Shown: positions 45,747 to 56,856, counted from the first letter of the stretch. The stretch: 64,000 nt of DNA from Bacillus sp. AFS006103 (GCA_002559145.1 NTXX01000012.1:111477-175476); one strand, 5' to 3'. Made by a program: numbers and translations. Notes: generated by a model from the sequence alone, not told the origin.

Positions 45747-47822
45747 TTATTGCATGCTATTCTTTTCAATATTGTATTTTTCAAGCTTATAATATAAATT
45801 CCTAACGGATAATCCCAGCGTTTTTGCTGTTAATGTCTTATTTCCCTTTAATCTGAAAAGTGTCTGCTTGATAATTTCCCCTTCAAATTCATCCATCATA
45901 TCTGATAAGGAACGGTCTTGCACAAAGGAAACATTACTTTGGCTTACGGAAGACTCACTTGTGGTTTGTTTATTTTTTAATTCTGGTAAGTGTTGTACAT
46001 CAATAAGAGTCTCATTATACTTCATAAAAATGATCGCTCTGCCAAGAATATTTTCCAATTCCCGTACGTTTCCTGGCCAGTCATAATCCATTATTTTTTT
46101 TAGTGCAGCTGGGGTAATTCCTTCTACATTTCTTCCATAATCCTGGCTGATTTTTTGTATAAGCCTTTCATTTAAAAGAGGAATCTCCTCTTTCCGTTTC
46201 CTTAACGGTGGAATGTGAATTGGCATACGATTTAAACGATAATATAAGTCTTCCCGAAAGGAGCCTTTAGCAATACCCTTTTCTAAATTGACATTAGTTG
46301 CCGCAATAATCCTAACATTAATGGAAATTGGCTTTGTCCCACCGACTCGGACAATTTCTTTTTCTTGAAGAACCCTAAGCAATTTTGCTTGTGTATTAAC
46401 TGGAAGTTCACCAATTTCGTCCAGAAAGATACTGCCATTATTAGCTTCTTCGAAAAAACCTCTTTTTCCGCCTCTCATTGCTCCGGAAAAAGCGCCTTCC
46501 TCATATCCAAATAGTTCACTTTCCAACAATGTTTCCGATATAGCTGCGCAATTGACCCTGATAAATTTGTTATATTTACGGTCACTCGCATTATGTATAG
46601 CATGTGCAAAAAGTTCCTTCCCTGTTCCTGATTCCCCGCGAAGAAGGACGGTAGCAGGTGTTTTTGCTCCTAGTTTAGCTTGTTCGATTGCAAGCATCAT
46701 TTCATCTGATTGACCAATAATATCCTCAAAGGTGTATTTCGCTTCAAGCTTGCGAATCAATTCCCGGGCTCGGTTCAATTCCCGATTCAGTGATTTCATT
46801 TCGGACATATCATGAATAACACCAACACTGCCTTTTAATTTCCCCTTTACAATAATTGGAGCCACATTTACAATGACCTCCCGTTTGTTTGGCCCCACTC
46901 TCATCGGTACACCACGTACAGCTCTCCTGGTTTGCAGCACCTTCATATGCATACTTTCACCCTCCGAGATATCGGCTGTGGCTGGTTGGCCAATAATCTG
47001 ATCGTGGGTAAGCCCGGTAATACGGGAGTATGCCGGATTAATAAGAATCCCTCTGCCAGTTTCATCCACAACAGAAATGGCATCATCACTAGAATGGATA
47101 ATCGCTTGCAGCATCGTTTGAATTTCCTTTAAATCCGTAAGTTCTTCAGCAAGATTAACAACCTCAGTAATATCTTTAAATACAGCAAAAGCACCTATCA
47201 AGGTCCCATTTTCCTCTATTATTGGAATACGGGTTGTTATGATTTTTCTATCATTTTTTAGAACCATTTCTTGGTTAGCTTCAATTCTTCTTGTTTCTAG
47301 AATTAAAGGCAGTCTTGTGGTTGGAATAACTTCAACAACATATTTCCCAATCGCCTGCTCTCTCTTTACACCCATTATTTCTTGTGCCCGTTTATTGAAA
47401 ATAATGACTTTTCCATCCTTATCAATTACGATCATTCCATCATTAGCCGCATTAAAGATCAATTCCTGCTGGTAAGATTCATTTTTATGCTTCTTGATTA
47501 GTTCTTCTTTTTCTTGCATAATCTTAGAAACTAGAAACGCCACGCTTCCGGGAATTAGAACGGTCTTTTGATTTTTGGCTTCTCTTATCTTCTGAAAAAC
47601 AATGTCACTACCTGTTACTTCAATGATGATATCAATTGGTTCTGCTAAAAAAGGAAACCAGTCTTCCCCTGTTTTGATCCCTTCTTCTTGTGCTAATAAA
47701 ATACCTGGCGCTTTCGGGTTCGGGTCAATAACTGCATCAACCTTTAATACCTCTGATTCTTTTAAGATTTTTAAGATTGCCGTACCACCTTTTCCAGCAC
47801 CAACAATCATGACATTTTGCAT
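45747..47822 (-). CDS. bkdR: Sigma-54-dependent activator BkdR
   Basis: Enhancer-binding protein of 691 aa that activates the SigL promoter of ptb-bkd. N-terminal Rossmann-like segment ([15 protein letters not shown], residues 4-18), two PAS domains (about 120-225 and 235-345), the AAA+ domain (about 360-595) with Walker [11 protein letters not shown], the sigma-54 contact loop as GAFSGA (Thr to Ser variant of GAFTGA) and Walker [10 protein letters not shown], then a Fis-type helix-turn-helix ([23 protein letters not shown]). The Rossmann part may sense a nucleotide or metabolite, by inference. Confidence 0.95.
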   Translation of the reverse strand: MQNVMIVGAGKGGTAILKILKESEVLKVDAVIDPNPKAPGILLAQEEGIKTGEDWFPFLAEPIDIIIEVTGSDIVFQKIREAKNQKTVLIPGSVAFLVSKIMQEKEELIKKHKNESYQQELIFNAANDGMIVIDKDGKVIIFNKRAQEIMGVKREQAIGKYVVEVIPTTRLPLILETRRIEANQEMVLKNDRKIITTRIPIIEENGTLIGAFAVFKDITEVVNLAEELTDLKEIQTMLQAIIHSSDDAISVVDETGRGILINPAYSRITGLTHDQIIGQPATADISEGESMHMKVLQTRRAVRGVPMRVGPNKREVIVNVAPIIVKGKLKGSVGVIHDMSEMKSLNRELNRARELIRKLEAKYTFEDIIGQSDEMMLAIEQAKLGAKTPATVLLRGESGTGKELFAHAIHNASDRKYNKFIRVNCAAISETLLESELFGYEEGAFSGAMRGGKRGFFEEANNGSIFLDEIGELPVNTQAKLLRVLQEKEIVRVGGTKPISINVRIIAATNVNLEKGIAKGSFREDLYYRLNRMPIHIPPLRKRKEEIPLLNERLIQKISQDYGRNVEGITPAALKKIMDYDWPGNVRELENILGRAIIFMKYNETLIDVQHLPELKNKQTTSESSVSQSNVSFVQDRSLSDMMDEFEGEIIKQTLFRLKGNKTLTAKTLGLSVRNLYYKLEKYNIEKNSMQ

Positions 47823-48006
47823 TTTTTCTACCCCTTTAAGAAATTTTTTTCATATTATCTTAAGAAAAATATGCAACTTATTTCAATTCTATTTTATATC
47901 CAAAACACAATCTTTGACAAATAATATCTAGGTAATTATATTTTCATGAGATATAATCTAAATATGACTGATATTACAGTAAAATTTGATATTGGAAGGA
48001 TTAAGT

Positions 48007-48246
48007 ATGAAACGAATTATCGCCCTCATCATCGTGTTGATTCCCGGTGCTTTAGCTGCTGTTGGTATTAAATTAATGCGTGATATGTTATTCGGGATTT
48101 TGCAATCCCCATTCCCTAACTTATTATTTCAATTTCTATCTGGATTCATCTTTTTTGTTGGCGGTCTAGGCTTTGTGGCAGGATTTATTTTTCATCGAGA
48201 TCGGAAAAGAAGCAAGGTACAAAAAAGGTTTAAAAATACAAAATAA
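48007..48246 (+). CDS. yqzF: YqzF family membrane protein (DUF2627)
   Basis: A 79-aa protein with two hydrophobic helices (about 3-22 and 40-65) and a basic tail HRDRKRSKVQKRFKNTK. ATG 48007 follows GGAAGGA; the frame extends 7 codons further upstream but lacks a ribosome site there. Sits between bkdR and the GlpQ-like gene exactly as yqzF does in B. subtilis. Function unknown. Confidence 0.85.
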   Translation: MKRIIALIIVLIPGALAAVGIKLMRDMLFGILQSPFPNLLFQFLSGFIFFVGGLGFVAGFIFHRDRKRSKVQKRFKNTK

Positions 48247-48272
48247 AAAGAGGCCTCTAGGGTCTCTTTTCA
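48243..48272. terminator. Bidirectional terminator between yqzF and the glpQ-like gene
   Basis: AAAAGAG-CC / GG-CTCTTTT stem at the junction of convergent genes, with T-run. Confidence 0.7.
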
Positions 48273-48985
48273 TATTGCTTTCGTAATTTTAACGCCTTTA
48301 TTGGGTCATCAGTAATAATTGCCGTGCAATTTATCTTAAAAAGGCGATGTATATCGTCCTCTTTATTAACAGTATATGGCCTTACAGCAATCCCGCTATT
48401 TAGTGTATTTATCATCACATCATCGGGCATGGTCGAGTATCTAGGATGTATCCCCTTTGCTCGAATGGCTTGGGAATAGATCCAAGGCATGTAGATGCCT
48501 TCCAGAAAGAGAGGGGCCGTTTCAATTTCAGGTGCCAGACTATAACAATAGACTACACTATAGTGGTTAAAAGAGGAAAGAATAATCCGATCCATTAAAT
48601 TAAATTTACGAATAAGATGTATCACTTTTTCTTCCATACCTTTATAGGGAAAAAGCGCGTTTTTTAATTCAATATTACATAATAACTTATTTGAGGTAAG
48701 CCACTCAAAAACTTCCTTTAAAGTAGGTATTGGCTCCGTTTTGGGACTTTTTTTATTGGCATTCAATTTCCTAAGATCCTTAAATAAAAAATCTTTTACC
48801 AACCCGTTCCCGTTTGTTGTTCGGTCAACTTTTTCATCATGAATGACAACTAATTCGCCGTCTTTTGTTAATTGAACATCTAATTCTACCCCGTCTGCAC
48901 CGGCTTTTTCCGCTTCAAGAAAGGCACCAAGTGTATTTTCTGCAAATGAAGCCGAGTAGCCACGGTGTGCAAAAATTTGAGTCAT
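48257..48985 (-). CDS. yqiK: Glycerophosphodiester phosphodiesterase (YqiK-like)
   Basis: Hydrolyses glycerophosphodiesters to glycerol-3-phosphate and alcohol. The 242-aa TIM-barrel protein has the GDPD active site: IFAHRGYSASFAENTL (His and Arg near residue 6), VELDVQLTKDGELVVIHDE (metal Glu/Asp and second His), and LCNIELKN. No signal peptide, so cytosolic. ATG 48985 is chosen over a TTG five codons earlier, to match family N-termini. Position matches B. subtilis yqiK. Confidence 0.9.
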   Translation of the reverse strand: MTQIFAHRGYSASFAENTLGAFLEAEKAGADGVELDVQLTKDGELVVIHDEKVDRTTNGNGLVKDFLFKDLRKLNANKKSPKTEPIPTLKEVFEWLTSNKLLCNIELKNALFPYKGMEEKVIHLIRKFNLMDRIILSSFNHYSVVYCYSLAPEIETAPLFLEGIYMPWIYSQAIRAKGIHPRYSTMPDDVMINTLNSGIAVRPYTVNKEDDIHRLFKINCTAIITDDPIKALKLRKQYEKRP

Positions 48986-49024
48986 ATTTTCACTTCCCAA
49001 CTACAAAATTGGAGGAATTTTTTA

Positions 49025-49165
49025 ATGAAACCATTACAGTTATCACCGGAAACAGCAATAAAACTTTCCAAAAAGTTAAATGTGCCGTTAGAACAGCTTA
49101 TGCATATGCCCCAACATATTCTCATCCAAAAACTTATGGAATTGGAAAAAGAGAAGGAAAATTAA
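49025..49165 (+). CDS. yycC: YycC family small protein
   Basis: A 46-aa protein beginning MKPLQLSPETAIKLSKKL and containing PLEQLMHMPQHILIQKL, a pattern I recognise from B. subtilis YycC. A good TTGGAGGAA site lies 8 bases before ATG. It is divergent from the glpQ-like gene and convergent with spo0A. In B. subtilis yycC is elsewhere, so this is a rearranged location. Function unknown. Confidence 0.78.
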   Translation: MKPLQLSPETAIKLSKKLNVPLEQLMHMPQHILIQKLMELEKEKEN

Positions 49166-49207
49166 CAAATTCCTAAAAATAAAAAAAGCTCCTTTAGTTT
49201 TATAGAA

Positions 49208-49245
49208 ATGAAAAAGCCTTCATTTCTTACGATGAAGGCTTACAA
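49208..49245 (-). terminator. Terminator after spo0A
   Basis: AAGCCTTCAT / ATGAAGGCTT 10-bp stem, minus-strand tail TTTTTCATTTC, between spo0A and convergent yycC. Confidence 0.85.
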
Positions 49246-49260
49246 TTTTCACCATTCATT

Positions 49261-50052
49261 TCATGAGGCCTTATGTTCAAGACGAAGCTTATCAGCAACC
49301 ATGGCAATAAATTCTGAATTTGTTGGTTTTGCCTTAGACATGCTGACGGTGTATCCGAAAAGGCTTGAAATGGAATCAATGTTTCCACGACTCCAGGCCA
49401 CCTCAATCGCATGACGGATTGCTCGTTCAACACGGCTCGCTGTAGTATTATATTTCTTAGCGATATCTGGATACAACACTTTCGTAATTGAACCTAGAAG
49501 TTCGATATCATTATAAACCATGGAGATCGCTTCCCGTAAATAGAGGTATCCTTTAATATGTGCCGGGACACCAATTTCATGAATAATGCTCGTAATACTT
49601 GCATCTAAATTTTTCGGTTTTTGCTCTGATTGAGAACGATATGAAGTTGATGTTGATTTTCGTGTAAATGTATTGCTATTTCCGCTAACTTGTCGAATAT
49701 GGCTTCCTAGATTCTCCATATCAAATGGTTTCAAAATAAAGTAGGATGCACCAAGTTCAACGGCTTTCTTTGTCACATCTTCCTGGCCAAAAGCAGTTAG
49801 CATAATAACATTAGGAAGTACTCCTTTTTTTAGATCACGGAGGCGCTCAAGCACAGCCAAACCATCGAGATGTGGCATTATTATATCCAAAACCAAAACG
49901 TCAGGGTCTGTTGTTGATAACATTTCTAGACATTCTTGTCCATTATGAGCAATACCAACAACTTCCATATCATCTTGGGACGAAATAAAGTCCTCTAATA
50001 ATCCAACTAGTTCCCGATTGTCATCAACTACACAAACTTTAATTTTCTTCAC
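49261..50052 (-). CDS. spo0A: Sporulation master regulator Spo0A
   Basis: Response regulator ending the phosphorelay, 263 aa. The receiver domain has acidic pocket DD (10-11), phosphoacceptor Asp56 in [13 protein letters not shown], and Thr/Lys in MLTAFGQ and FILKPFD. After a linker, the sigma-A-contacting effector domain has [18 protein letters not shown] as the DNA-recognition helix region. Length and order spoIVB-spo0A match B. subtilis. A sigma-H promoter and Spo0A boxes lie upstream, so it is autoregulated. Confidence 0.98.
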   Translation of the reverse strand: MKKIKVCVVDDNRELVGLLEDFISSQDDMEVVGIAHNGQECLEMLSTTDPDVLVLDIIMPHLDGLAVLERLRDLKKGVLPNVIMLTAFGQEDVTKKAVELGASYFILKPFDMENLGSHIRQVSGNSNTFTRKSTSTSYRSQSEQKPKNLDASITSIIHEIGVPAHIKGYLYLREAISMVYNDIELLGSITKVLYPDIAKKYNTTASRVERAIRHAIEVAWSRGNIDSISSLFGYTVSMSKAKPTNSEFIAMVADKLRLEHKAS

Positions 50053-50143
50053 TTCGAGTTCCTCCTCAGGTTTAAATCATAAGCTCTATTTCAAAACTTA
50101 CATTTCTTATCAGTTTTAATCTCTTAATTCTATTCTAAATTAG

Positions 50144-50172
50144 AAATTCGACAATGCAACAAAAATTCCTCT
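50144..50172 (-). promoter_or_regulatory. Sigma-H promoter of spo0A overlapping a Spo0A box
   Basis: Minus strand AGAGGAATT (50164-50172), 11-bp spacer, GTCGAATTT (50144-50152) fits RnAGGAnWW-N11-RnnGAATWW at every position. TGTCGAA, a perfect 0A box, covers 50147-50153 within the -10. Mirrors the B. subtilis Ps promoter. Confidence 0.9.
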
Positions 50173-50235
50173 CATTTTTTTAATATTTCTTAAAATAGTG
50201 ATAAAATCTCAACTTTTCTTTGTTTTTCTCAACTT

Positions 50236-50283
50236 TTCGACGTAAACCGCGTTATTTCCAAAATACAGGATTATTTTGTCGAA
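50236..50283. promoter_or_regulatory. Further Spo0A-box-like sites upstream of spo0A
   Basis: TGTCGAA on the plus strand at 50277-50283 (perfect) and CGTCGAA on the minus strand at 50236-50242 (one mismatch), in the spoIVB-spo0A gap. Confidence 0.6.
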
Positions 50284-50297
50284 AAATGTTTAAATAA

Positions 50298-50333
50298 AAA
50301 GCAAAATAGGGAAATTTCCTATTTTGCTTCCAA
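50298..50333 (-). terminator. Terminator after spoIVB
   Basis: AAGCAAAATAGG / CCTATTTTGCTT, a 12-bp perfect stem just after the spoIVB stop. On the minus strand it is followed by TTTATTTAAAC. Confidence 0.82.
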
Positions 50334-50339
50334 ATGGTC

Positions 50340-51638
50340 CTAACTTGCTTTATTTTTTGGCATTTCATATATGTTAATTCCAGCTTCATTTAACATCCAT
50401 TCAATGTGTACCCCATATCCTGAGGTTGGATCATTAACAAAAACATGTGTAACAGCTCCAATTAGTTTTCCATCTTGGATAATTGGGCTACCGCTCATCC
50501 CCTGAACAATACCTCCTGTTTTCTTCAGGAGCTTAGGGTCGGTTACTTTTATTACCATGCCTTTGGTTGCTGGAAACTTTTGCGGGATTGTGCTAACAAT
50601 TTCAATATCAAATTCTTCGACACGGTCATCATTAACAACCGTTAAAATCTTTGCTGGTCCTTCTTTTACTTGATGTGATAATGCGATAGGAAGCGGTTTA
50701 TCCATAACACCATTTTTTAATTCTTTTGCCATTTCACCAAAAATTCCAAAAGGGCTGTTCTTTTGGATATTGCCAACAATTTCACGATCCGAAGAAAAGC
50801 GGGCAAGTTTTTCACCAGGGTCTCCATTACTTCCCTTTTCAATCGAAGTTACGGTAGACCGAACAATTTGTCCGTCTTCAACAACAATTGGTTGTTTTGT
50901 ATCCATGTCTGAAATTACATGCCCTAGGGCACCATATTTTTTAGATTGTGGATGGACAAAGGTCATTGTCCCAATTCCTGCTGCAGAATCTCTAATATAC
51001 AAACCAAGCTTATAAATGTTTTCCCCTTTGTCTTTTAAGGGGGTTAATTTTGTTGTAATTTTTCCACTCTCTCGGCTAATAACCATATCAAGAGGTTTAC
51101 CCTCTTGTCCGGCAGCTTGCACAAAGGGTGCTACATCTGTCATTTTTTCAATTTTATTACCGTTAATTTCTGTGATAATATCCCCAATTTTTATTCCTGC
51201 AATTTCACCTGGGGACTTTTTTCCCGATATCGTATTGATTAAATGGTGACCTACAACCAAAACGCCCACAGTGTTTAATTTTACACCGATTGACTGACCG
51301 CCTGGAATAACCCTAAAATCCTTTAAGACATGTACATCGACCTTTTTTATCGGAATCCCTGCAAATTCTAACAGCATTTCACTTTTGCCATTTTCAGATG
51401 CCTTCATTGAAACCGTATGTGATTCTTGATTGAGTGTGATATTTGAATGGTGAGAACCCAAAGCGGCTGATACCGGTGCAGCCTTTTGAAAACTATAGTC
51501 TTGTCCTTCAAAAACTGTAATCGTCTTAGGTATTGCAAGGTATTGCTGTATAGGCTGAAAAAATATTAGGCTAATTAATGAAACAAGGAGAATTCCACCA
51601 ATAATCTTTCTAATTATTTCTAACTTCAAATTCTTCAC
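50340..51638 (-). CDS. spoIVB: SpoIVB peptidase
   Basis: Forespore-made serine peptidase (family S55) secreted to the intermembrane space, where it cleaves SpoIVFA and so activates sigma-K. The 432-aa product has an N-terminal membrane anchor (about 10-28), a PDZ domain (about 125-195, [20 protein letters not shown]) and the S55 domain with catalytic His in [10 protein letters not shown] and Ser in [13 protein letters not shown] (about 378). Next to spo0A as in other Bacilli. Confidence 0.96.
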   Translation of the reverse strand: MKNLKLEIIRKIIGGILLVSLISLIFFQPIQQYLAIPKTITVFEGQDYSFQKAAPVSAALGSHHSNITLNQESHTVSMKASENGKSEMLLEFAGIPIKKVDVHVLKDFRVIPGGQSIGVKLNTVGVLVVGHHLINTISGKKSPGEIAGIKIGDIITEINGNKIEKMTDVAPFVQAAGQEGKPLDMVISRESGKITTKLTPLKDKGENIYKLGLYIRDSAAGIGTMTFVHPQSKKYGALGHVISDMDTKQPIVVEDGQIVRSTVTSIEKGSNGDPGEKLARFSSDREIVGNIQKNSPFGIFGEMAKELKNGVMDKPLPIALSHQVKEGPAKILTVVNDDRVEEFDIEIVSTIPQKFPATKGMVIKVTDPKLLKKTGGIVQGMSGSPIIQDGKLIGAVTHVFVNDPTSGYGVHIEWMLNEAGINIYEMPKNKAS

Positions 51639-51726
51639 TCTCCTCGCTTCTTTTCATTACATTGAAAAATGGCTACATCTTTAATTTTGCCTCCTTGACA
51701 ATCATTTATAACTTCGTTCTACATAA

Positions 51727-51753
51727 AAAAGCTACCCAAAATGGATAGCATTA
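51727..51753 (-). terminator. Terminator after recN
   Basis: Minus strand GCTATCC / GGGTAGC stem followed by TTTTTTATG, between recN and spoIVB. Confidence 0.72.
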
Positions 51754-51809
51754 CAATTTTTATTAAAAATATAGAAATTTTAGCCTTTTTAAAAGCAATT
51801 TATCTCACT

Positions 51810-53519
51810 TTATTGCCTTGTCAAGGCACTTGCACTTTTTTTGTTTTCTACAGCTAAATATAATAATTCTTCCGCATGTTTTTTAGTTAGGTCAGTTATT
51901 TCTGTCCCAGATATCATCCGGCCTATTTCGTTAATCTTTTCATCCATCTGTAAGGGAGTAACAGAAGTTTTCGTTCTTCCCCCTTTTATAATCTTTGAAA
52001 TGAATAAGTGCGTATCAGCCATTGCTGCTACCTGAGGTAAATGTGATATACACAAGACCTGTGATTCGGCAGCAACTTTATATATTTTTTCCGCAATAGA
52101 CTGAGCAACCCTGCCGCTAACACCAGTATCGACCTCATCAAAAATAATGGATGTAACTCCCTGATGTTTAGAAAAAATACTTTTTAATGCCAGCATTATT
52201 CTTGATAATTCCCCACCAGATGCAACCTTTGATAAGGGTTTCAATGGTTCACCGGGGTTTGTTGAAATATAGAAAGCAACATGGTCGACACCGTTTTTTG
52301 CAAATTGCTGTGAATTTGATTCAAATCTTATTTCAAAAACGGTTTTCGCCATATACAATTCTTTAAGTTCTTTATGTATTAACTTTGTAAGTTTTTCAGC
52401 CCATTTCAGACGAATTTCAGTTAACTGTTTCGCTTCGAGAACTAAGTCCTTTTTTATAGAAGTTAATTCTTTTTCTAATTCCCCTATATGAGTTTCTTTA
52501 TTTTGTAATGTTTCAATTTCTTCTTCGATTTTCACAGCATACTCTACGATCTCATTGATTGTTTTTCCGTATTTCCGCTTTAATTGGTTAATTTCAGTCA
52601 AGCGATCTTCGATTTCATGTAACCGAAGTGGGTCGAATTCTAATTCATCTAAATCATTTCTTAAAACACTTGCTGCATCTTCCAATTGGTAGAAGCTATT
52701 CGACACAGCTTCGTAGATGCCCTTGTAAGCCGTATCAAGGGCAGCGGCATCTTCAAGGTGCCCCATAACCATACTAATCCAATCAAGCCCTTTTTGTTCA
52801 CCTTGCAGTGCTAAATGGCCGGATTGCAAAGATTCAAATACTCTTTCGAAATTACTTAGTTTTCTTTTTTCCTCAAAAAGTTCTTCATCTTCATTAAGTT
52901 TTAAATTCGCCTTTTGAATTTCATCCAATTGAAATTGAATTAAATCTAGGCGATGGGCAGTTTGCTGATCATTTTCACTTAATGCTTTTAACTTTTGTAA
53001 AGTTTGCTCATAACGTCGAAATACTTGCTGGTATTCACTTAGTGAAGGCAATATATTATCGGCCCCAAATTGATCTAGCAGGGAAAGGTGCCTTGAGTCA
53101 TCCATTAATTCCTGATGCTCATGCTGGCCATGAATATCAACGAGGGTTGCCCCGATTTCCCTAAGCGTCGAGATTGTCACAAGCTTTCCATTGATACGGC
53201 ACACACTTTTTCCTGTTTGGGAAATATCCCTTCTTAATATAACCATTCCTTCTTCCACATCGATCCCAAATTCTAAAGCTTTCGTAATTACTGGATGCTT
53301 ATTATCATCAACCTGAAACAGTCCTTCAATTTCCGCCTTTTCCTCGCCATGACGAACAAATTCTGCGGATCCTCTGCTGCCAACTAATAAGTGAATCGCA
53401 TCAATGATGATTGATTTTCCCGCACCGGTTTCCCCGGTTAAAACCGTTAGTCCTTTTGAAAACGTTACTGACAAAGTTTCGATAATAGCAAAATTTTTAA
53501 TTGATAATTCAGCTAACAA
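51810..53519 (-). CDS. recN: DNA repair protein RecN
   Basis: SMC-like ATPase acting early in double-strand-break repair. The 569-aa product has Walker A TGETGAGKSIIID (about 30-42), long central coiled coils (about 155-370), the signature KVASGGELSRIMLALK and Walker B TSIIFDEVDTGVSG. Length is normal for the family. 15 bp after argR, as in B. subtilis. Confidence 0.96.
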   Translation of the reverse strand: MLAELSIKNFAIIETLSVTFSKGLTVLTGETGAGKSIIIDAIHLLVGSRGSAEFVRHGEEKAEIEGLFQVDDNKHPVITKALEFGIDVEEGMVILRRDISQTGKSVCRINGKLVTISTLREIGATLVDIHGQHEHQELMDDSRHLSLLDQFGADNILPSLSEYQQVFRRYEQTLQKLKALSENDQQTAHRLDLIQFQLDEIQKANLKLNEDEELFEEKRKLSNFERVFESLQSGHLALQGEQKGLDWISMVMGHLEDAAALDTAYKGIYEAVSNSFYQLEDAASVLRNDLDELEFDPLRLHEIEDRLTEINQLKRKYGKTINEIVEYAVKIEEEIETLQNKETHIGELEKELTSIKKDLVLEAKQLTEIRLKWAEKLTKLIHKELKELYMAKTVFEIRFESNSQQFAKNGVDHVAFYISTNPGEPLKPLSKVASGGELSRIMLALKSIFSKHQGVTSIIFDEVDTGVSGRVAQSIAEKIYKVAAESQVLCISHLPQVAAMADTHLFISKIIKGGRTKTSVTPLQMDEKINEIGRMISGTEITDLTKKHAEELLYLAVENKKSASALTRQ

Positions 53520-53534
53520 GAAACACTCCCCCCA

Positions 53535-53984
53535 TTAAAGCATGTCTAGAAACCGGTTTGTAATGACCTCAGTATCTTCTGGTGTTCGACAAATGATTAA
53601 CATCGTATCATCACCACAAATCGTTCCTAATATCTCTTCCCAATCAAGGTTATCAATCAAGGCACCAATTGCCATTGCATTACCAGGTAAGCACTTCATA
53701 ACAAGCAAATGACCTGCAGAATCAATCCGTACAAACGCATCTATTAATGATCTTTTTAGCTTTTGTAAAGGATTAAATCGTTGATCGGCAGGTAAGCTGT
53801 ATTTATATCGTCCATCGCTTAATGGAACTTTAACAAGATGCAGTTCTTTAATATCCCTTGACACGGTTGCTTGCGTTACATTATAGCCGGCACATTTCAG
53901 TTCATCCACTAAATCATCCTGTGTTTCGATATCATTACTTGCAATAATTTCTCTTATTTTAATATGGCGTTGGCCTTTATTCAT
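53535..53984 (-). CDS. argR: Arginine repressor ArgR/AhrC
   Basis: Arginine-responsive hexameric regulator, 149 aa: N-terminal winged helix ([38 protein letters not shown]) and C-terminal oligomerisation/arginine domain with [33 protein letters not shown] (positions about 99-131; key GTICGDDT). Ends in the usual FLDML. Confidence 0.96.
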   Translation of the reverse strand: MNKGQRHIKIREIIASNDIETQDDLVDELKCAGYNVTQATVSRDIKELHLVKVPLSDGRYKYSLPADQRFNPLQKLKRSLIDAFVRIDSAGHLLVMKCLPGNAMAIGALIDNLDWEEILGTICGDDTMLIICRTPEDTEVITNRFLDML

Positions 53985-54117
53985 TATTTCACCCCGTAAA
54001 TTGTTGAAAACCTCTAAGTCATAGGTCTAAACTCTCTCTTCTACCCATATGTTAGCCGATTTTATCAAGCTTGTACATTTTTTCTTGTAGAAAATGAAGA
54101 AAAGGATAAGCATTTGC

Positions 54118-54957
54118 CTACCCTTCCGAATTTTGTTTTGTTTTAAATTCTAAGTGAGATTCCTTTACGATTTCAATGGGGGTAACAAGTAATTGATTGA
54201 CTCCCATTTCTCGTTCACCTTCCCATCTTAAGTGGAGTAAGAATTCAATATTCCCATCCCCGCCAGTAATGGGTGAAAAGGATAAGTTTTTTATTGTGTA
54301 CCCTTGCTGGAAGGCAAAATTAATAATTTTATCAATCACTTGCAAATGTACTTTTTCTTCACGAACAATCCCCTTTTTACCAACCTGTTCACGCCCGGCT
54401 TCAAATTGTGGTTTCACTAAAGCGACAACATCACTTCCAGTGACTAAAAGTGTTTTTAAGACAGGCAATATCAGCGTTAATGAGATAAACGATACATCAA
54501 TGGTGGCGAAATTTGGCATTTCTCCAATTAAATCAGCTGGTGTGACATAACGAAAATTTGTCCTTTCCATTACTACGACACGTTCATCTTGCCTAAGTTT
54601 CCAAGCAAGTTGATTATAGCCTACATCCAAAGCATATGACATTTTCGCGCCGTTCTGTAAAGCACAATCTGTAAATCCCCCAGTGGACGATCCAATGTCG
54701 AGAAGCACTTTGTCCGCGACGTTTACATCAAATACCTTTAATGCCTTTTCCAGTTTTAAGCCACCGCGGCTTACATAAGGAAGAATCTTCCCTTTTATAT
54801 TCAGTGGAATATCCGTTTTTACTTTTTCTCCGGGTTTATCCAATCGCTCTTCATTTGAATAAACAAGCCCTGCCATGATGGTCCGCTTCGCTTTTTCTCT
54901 TGTTTCAATCAAGCCTCTTTCGACTAGTAACACATCTAAACGTTCTTTATTTTTCAT
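54118..54957 (-). CDS. yqxC: TlyA family rRNA 2'-O-methyltransferase
   Basis: A 279-aa protein with an N-terminal S4 RNA-binding domain (ERLDVLLVERGLIETREKAK) and a FtsJ-like SAM domain: LLDIGSSTGGFTDCALQNGA (about 85-104), ALDVGYNQLAWKLR, and catalytic-type Lys in ALVKPQFEAGR. TlyA methylates ribosomal RNA in other bacteria, though the target here is inferred. It begins 3 bases after dxs, implying one transcript. Matches B. subtilis yqxC. Confidence 0.93.
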   Translation of the reverse strand: MKNKERLDVLLVERGLIETREKAKRTIMAGLVYSNEERLDKPGEKVKTDIPLNIKGKILPYVSRGGLKLEKALKVFDVNVADKVLLDIGSSTGGFTDCALQNGAKMSYALDVGYNQLAWKLRQDERVVVMERTNFRYVTPADLIGEMPNFATIDVSFISLTLILPVLKTLLVTGSDVVALVKPQFEAGREQVGKKGIVREEKVHLQVIDKIINFAFQQGYTIKNLSFSPITGGDGNIEFLLHLRWEGEREMGVNQLLVTPIEIVKESHLEFKTKQNSEG

Positions 54958-54960
54958 TGC

Positions 54961-56856
54961 TTAAGCCCTTTGTTGTTTTTTTCTTGCAAGAATGGATACC
55001 CGTTTGATAACTTCTTCTTTCGTTAAACCAATTTCTTCAAGAAGGGAGTCCACATCTCCATGTTCGATGAATTGATCAGGAATACCAATTCTGTCGATGT
55101 GTGCGTGATAAAATCCTTGGGTCTGTGCGTATTCGAGAACTGCACTCCCAAAGCCCCCTTGTAAAACGGCTTCCTCAATGGTAAGAATCGGCATATTTTT
55201 CTCAAGAAGATTCGTTAGCATTTTCTCATCCATAGGCTTAATAAATCGGGCATTAACAATTTTAACGGATATCCCCTTTGTTTCAAGCACTTCCGCTGCT
55301 TTTAAAGCCAGTGGAATGGTCGTTCCAAAAGTTAAAATAGCCGCATCATCACCTTCTTTAAGAACCTCCCAAGTACCGATTGGAATGGCATGTAAATCCT
55401 TATCCATTGGAACCCCAAGGCCATTTCCACGTGGAAATCTCATGGCAATTGGACCATCATCATAATTTAGTGAGGTGTAAACCATATGCTGTCCTTCATT
55501 TTCATCCTTTGGCATCATTAACACTAAATTTGGAACATGTCTAAGAAAAGCTATATCAAAGACTCCCTGATGTGTTTCACCATCTGCACCAACTAGACCG
55601 GCGCGGTCTATTCCAATAAAGACATTTAAGTTTTGACGGCAGATATCATGTACTACCTGATCATATGCACGCTGTAAAAAAGTTGAATATATAGCCAAAA
55701 AAGGTTTCATATTTTGTGTAGCTAAACCCGCTGCTACGGTCGCTGCATGCTGCTCTGCTATCCCTACATCGTACATTCGCTCAGGGAATTCACTGGCAAA
55801 GCCTTCGAGTTTAGACCCAACAGGCATAGCTGGCGTAATGGCGACAATTCGTTCATCCGTCCTAGCAAGCTTACGAACCGTTTCACTGACAAGGCTGCTC
55901 CATGCAGGTGGTGGTGTTTTTGAGGGTTTTGGGAATGCACCCGTGTCCATTTTATATGGGCCAGTTCCATGCCAGGTACCTGTTTTGTCACTTTCGGCAG
56001 GCTTATAGCCCTTTCCTTTTTTAGTAATGACATGAAGAAGTATCGGACCTTCTGTCTTTTTGGCATAGCTGAAATTCTCAAATAACGCTTCAAAGTTATG
56101 ACCATCAATTGGGCCTAGATAAGTAAAACCTAATTCTTCAAAAAACATTCCTGAAACAAATAGATATTTAAGGCTATCCTTCACTCTTTCAGCAGTTGCA
56201 GCTAATTTCCCACCAACTGCAGGTACTTTTTTCAATAGGACTTCCAGTTCATCTTTCACCCATTGATATTTACCCGCTGTCCGCAATTGGCCAAGAATAT
56301 TATGCACTGCACCTACATTAGGAGCGATTGACATTTCATTGTCATTTAAGATAACAATCATATCTTTTTTCTCATGCCCAATATGGTTTAAGGCTTCCAA
56401 TGCCATACCACCGGTTAATGCACCATCACCGATTACCGGAATGACAAAAGATTTTTCCTTTTTTAAATCTCTAGCAATTGCCATTCCCATTGCAGCTGAA
56501 AGTGAAGTGGAACTATGGCCTGTTTCCCATACATCATGCTTGCTTTCAGACCGTTTCGGGAATCCGCATAACCCTTTATATTGGCGCAATGTATCAAACT
56601 CACACGCTCTGCCAGTTAGAATTTTATGAACATAGGACTGATGACCTACATCCCAGATAATCTTATCAGAGGGACTGTTAAAACATTTATGTAAGGCTAT
56701 GGTTAACTCGACTACACCCAAATTCGGTCCAATATGACCTCCTGTAACGGATAGCTTTTCAATCAAAAATTTGCGAACATCTTGACTTAAAGCCTCCAAT
56801 TCAGTATTCGACATGCCCTTTAAAAAAGATGGGTCTTTTATTGATAATAGATCCAT
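54961..56856 (-). CDS. dxs: 1-deoxy-D-xylulose-5-phosphate synthase
   Basis: First enzyme of the MEP isoprenoid pathway, thiamine diphosphate-dependent. The 631-aa product starts [15 protein letters not shown] and has the [15 protein letters not shown]hDP-Mg motif (about 152-166), [18 protein letters not shown] pyrimidine domain and [18 protein letters not shown] chose ATG 56856 to match B. subtilis Dxs. The frame extends 21 codons upstream, with other ATGs (56877, 56886) and no clearly better ribosome site, so the start is uncertain. Confidence 0.95.
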   Translation of the reverse strand: MDLLSIKDPSFLKGMSNTELEALSQDVRKFLIEKLSVTGGHIGPNLGVVELTIALHKCFNSPSDKIIWDVGHQSYVHKILTGRACEFDTLRQYKGLCGFPKRSESKHDVWETGHSSTSLSAAMGMAIARDLKKEKSFVIPVIGDGALTGGMALEALNHIGHEKKDMIVILNDNEMSIAPNVGAVHNILGQLRTAGKYQWVKDELEVLLKKVPAVGGKLAATAERVKDSLKYLFVSGMFFEELGFTYLGPIDGHNFEALFENFSYAKKTEGPILLHVITKKGKGYKPAESDKTGTWHGTGPYKMDTGAFPKPSKTPPPAWSSLVSETVRKLARTDERIVAITPAMPVGSKLEGFASEFPERMYDVGIAEQHAATVAAGLATQNMKPFLAIYSTFLQRAYDQVVHDICRQNLNVFIGIDRAGLVGADGETHQGVFDIAFLRHVPNLVLMMPKDENEGQHMVYTSLNYDDGPIAMRFPRGNGLGVPMDKDLHAIPIGTWEVLKEGDDAAILTFGTTIPLALKAAEVLETKGISVKIVNARFIKPMDEKMLTNLLEKNMPILTIEEAVLQGGFGSAVLEYAQTQGFYHAHIDRIGIPDQFIEHGDVDSLLEEIGLTKEEVIKRVSILARKKQQRA

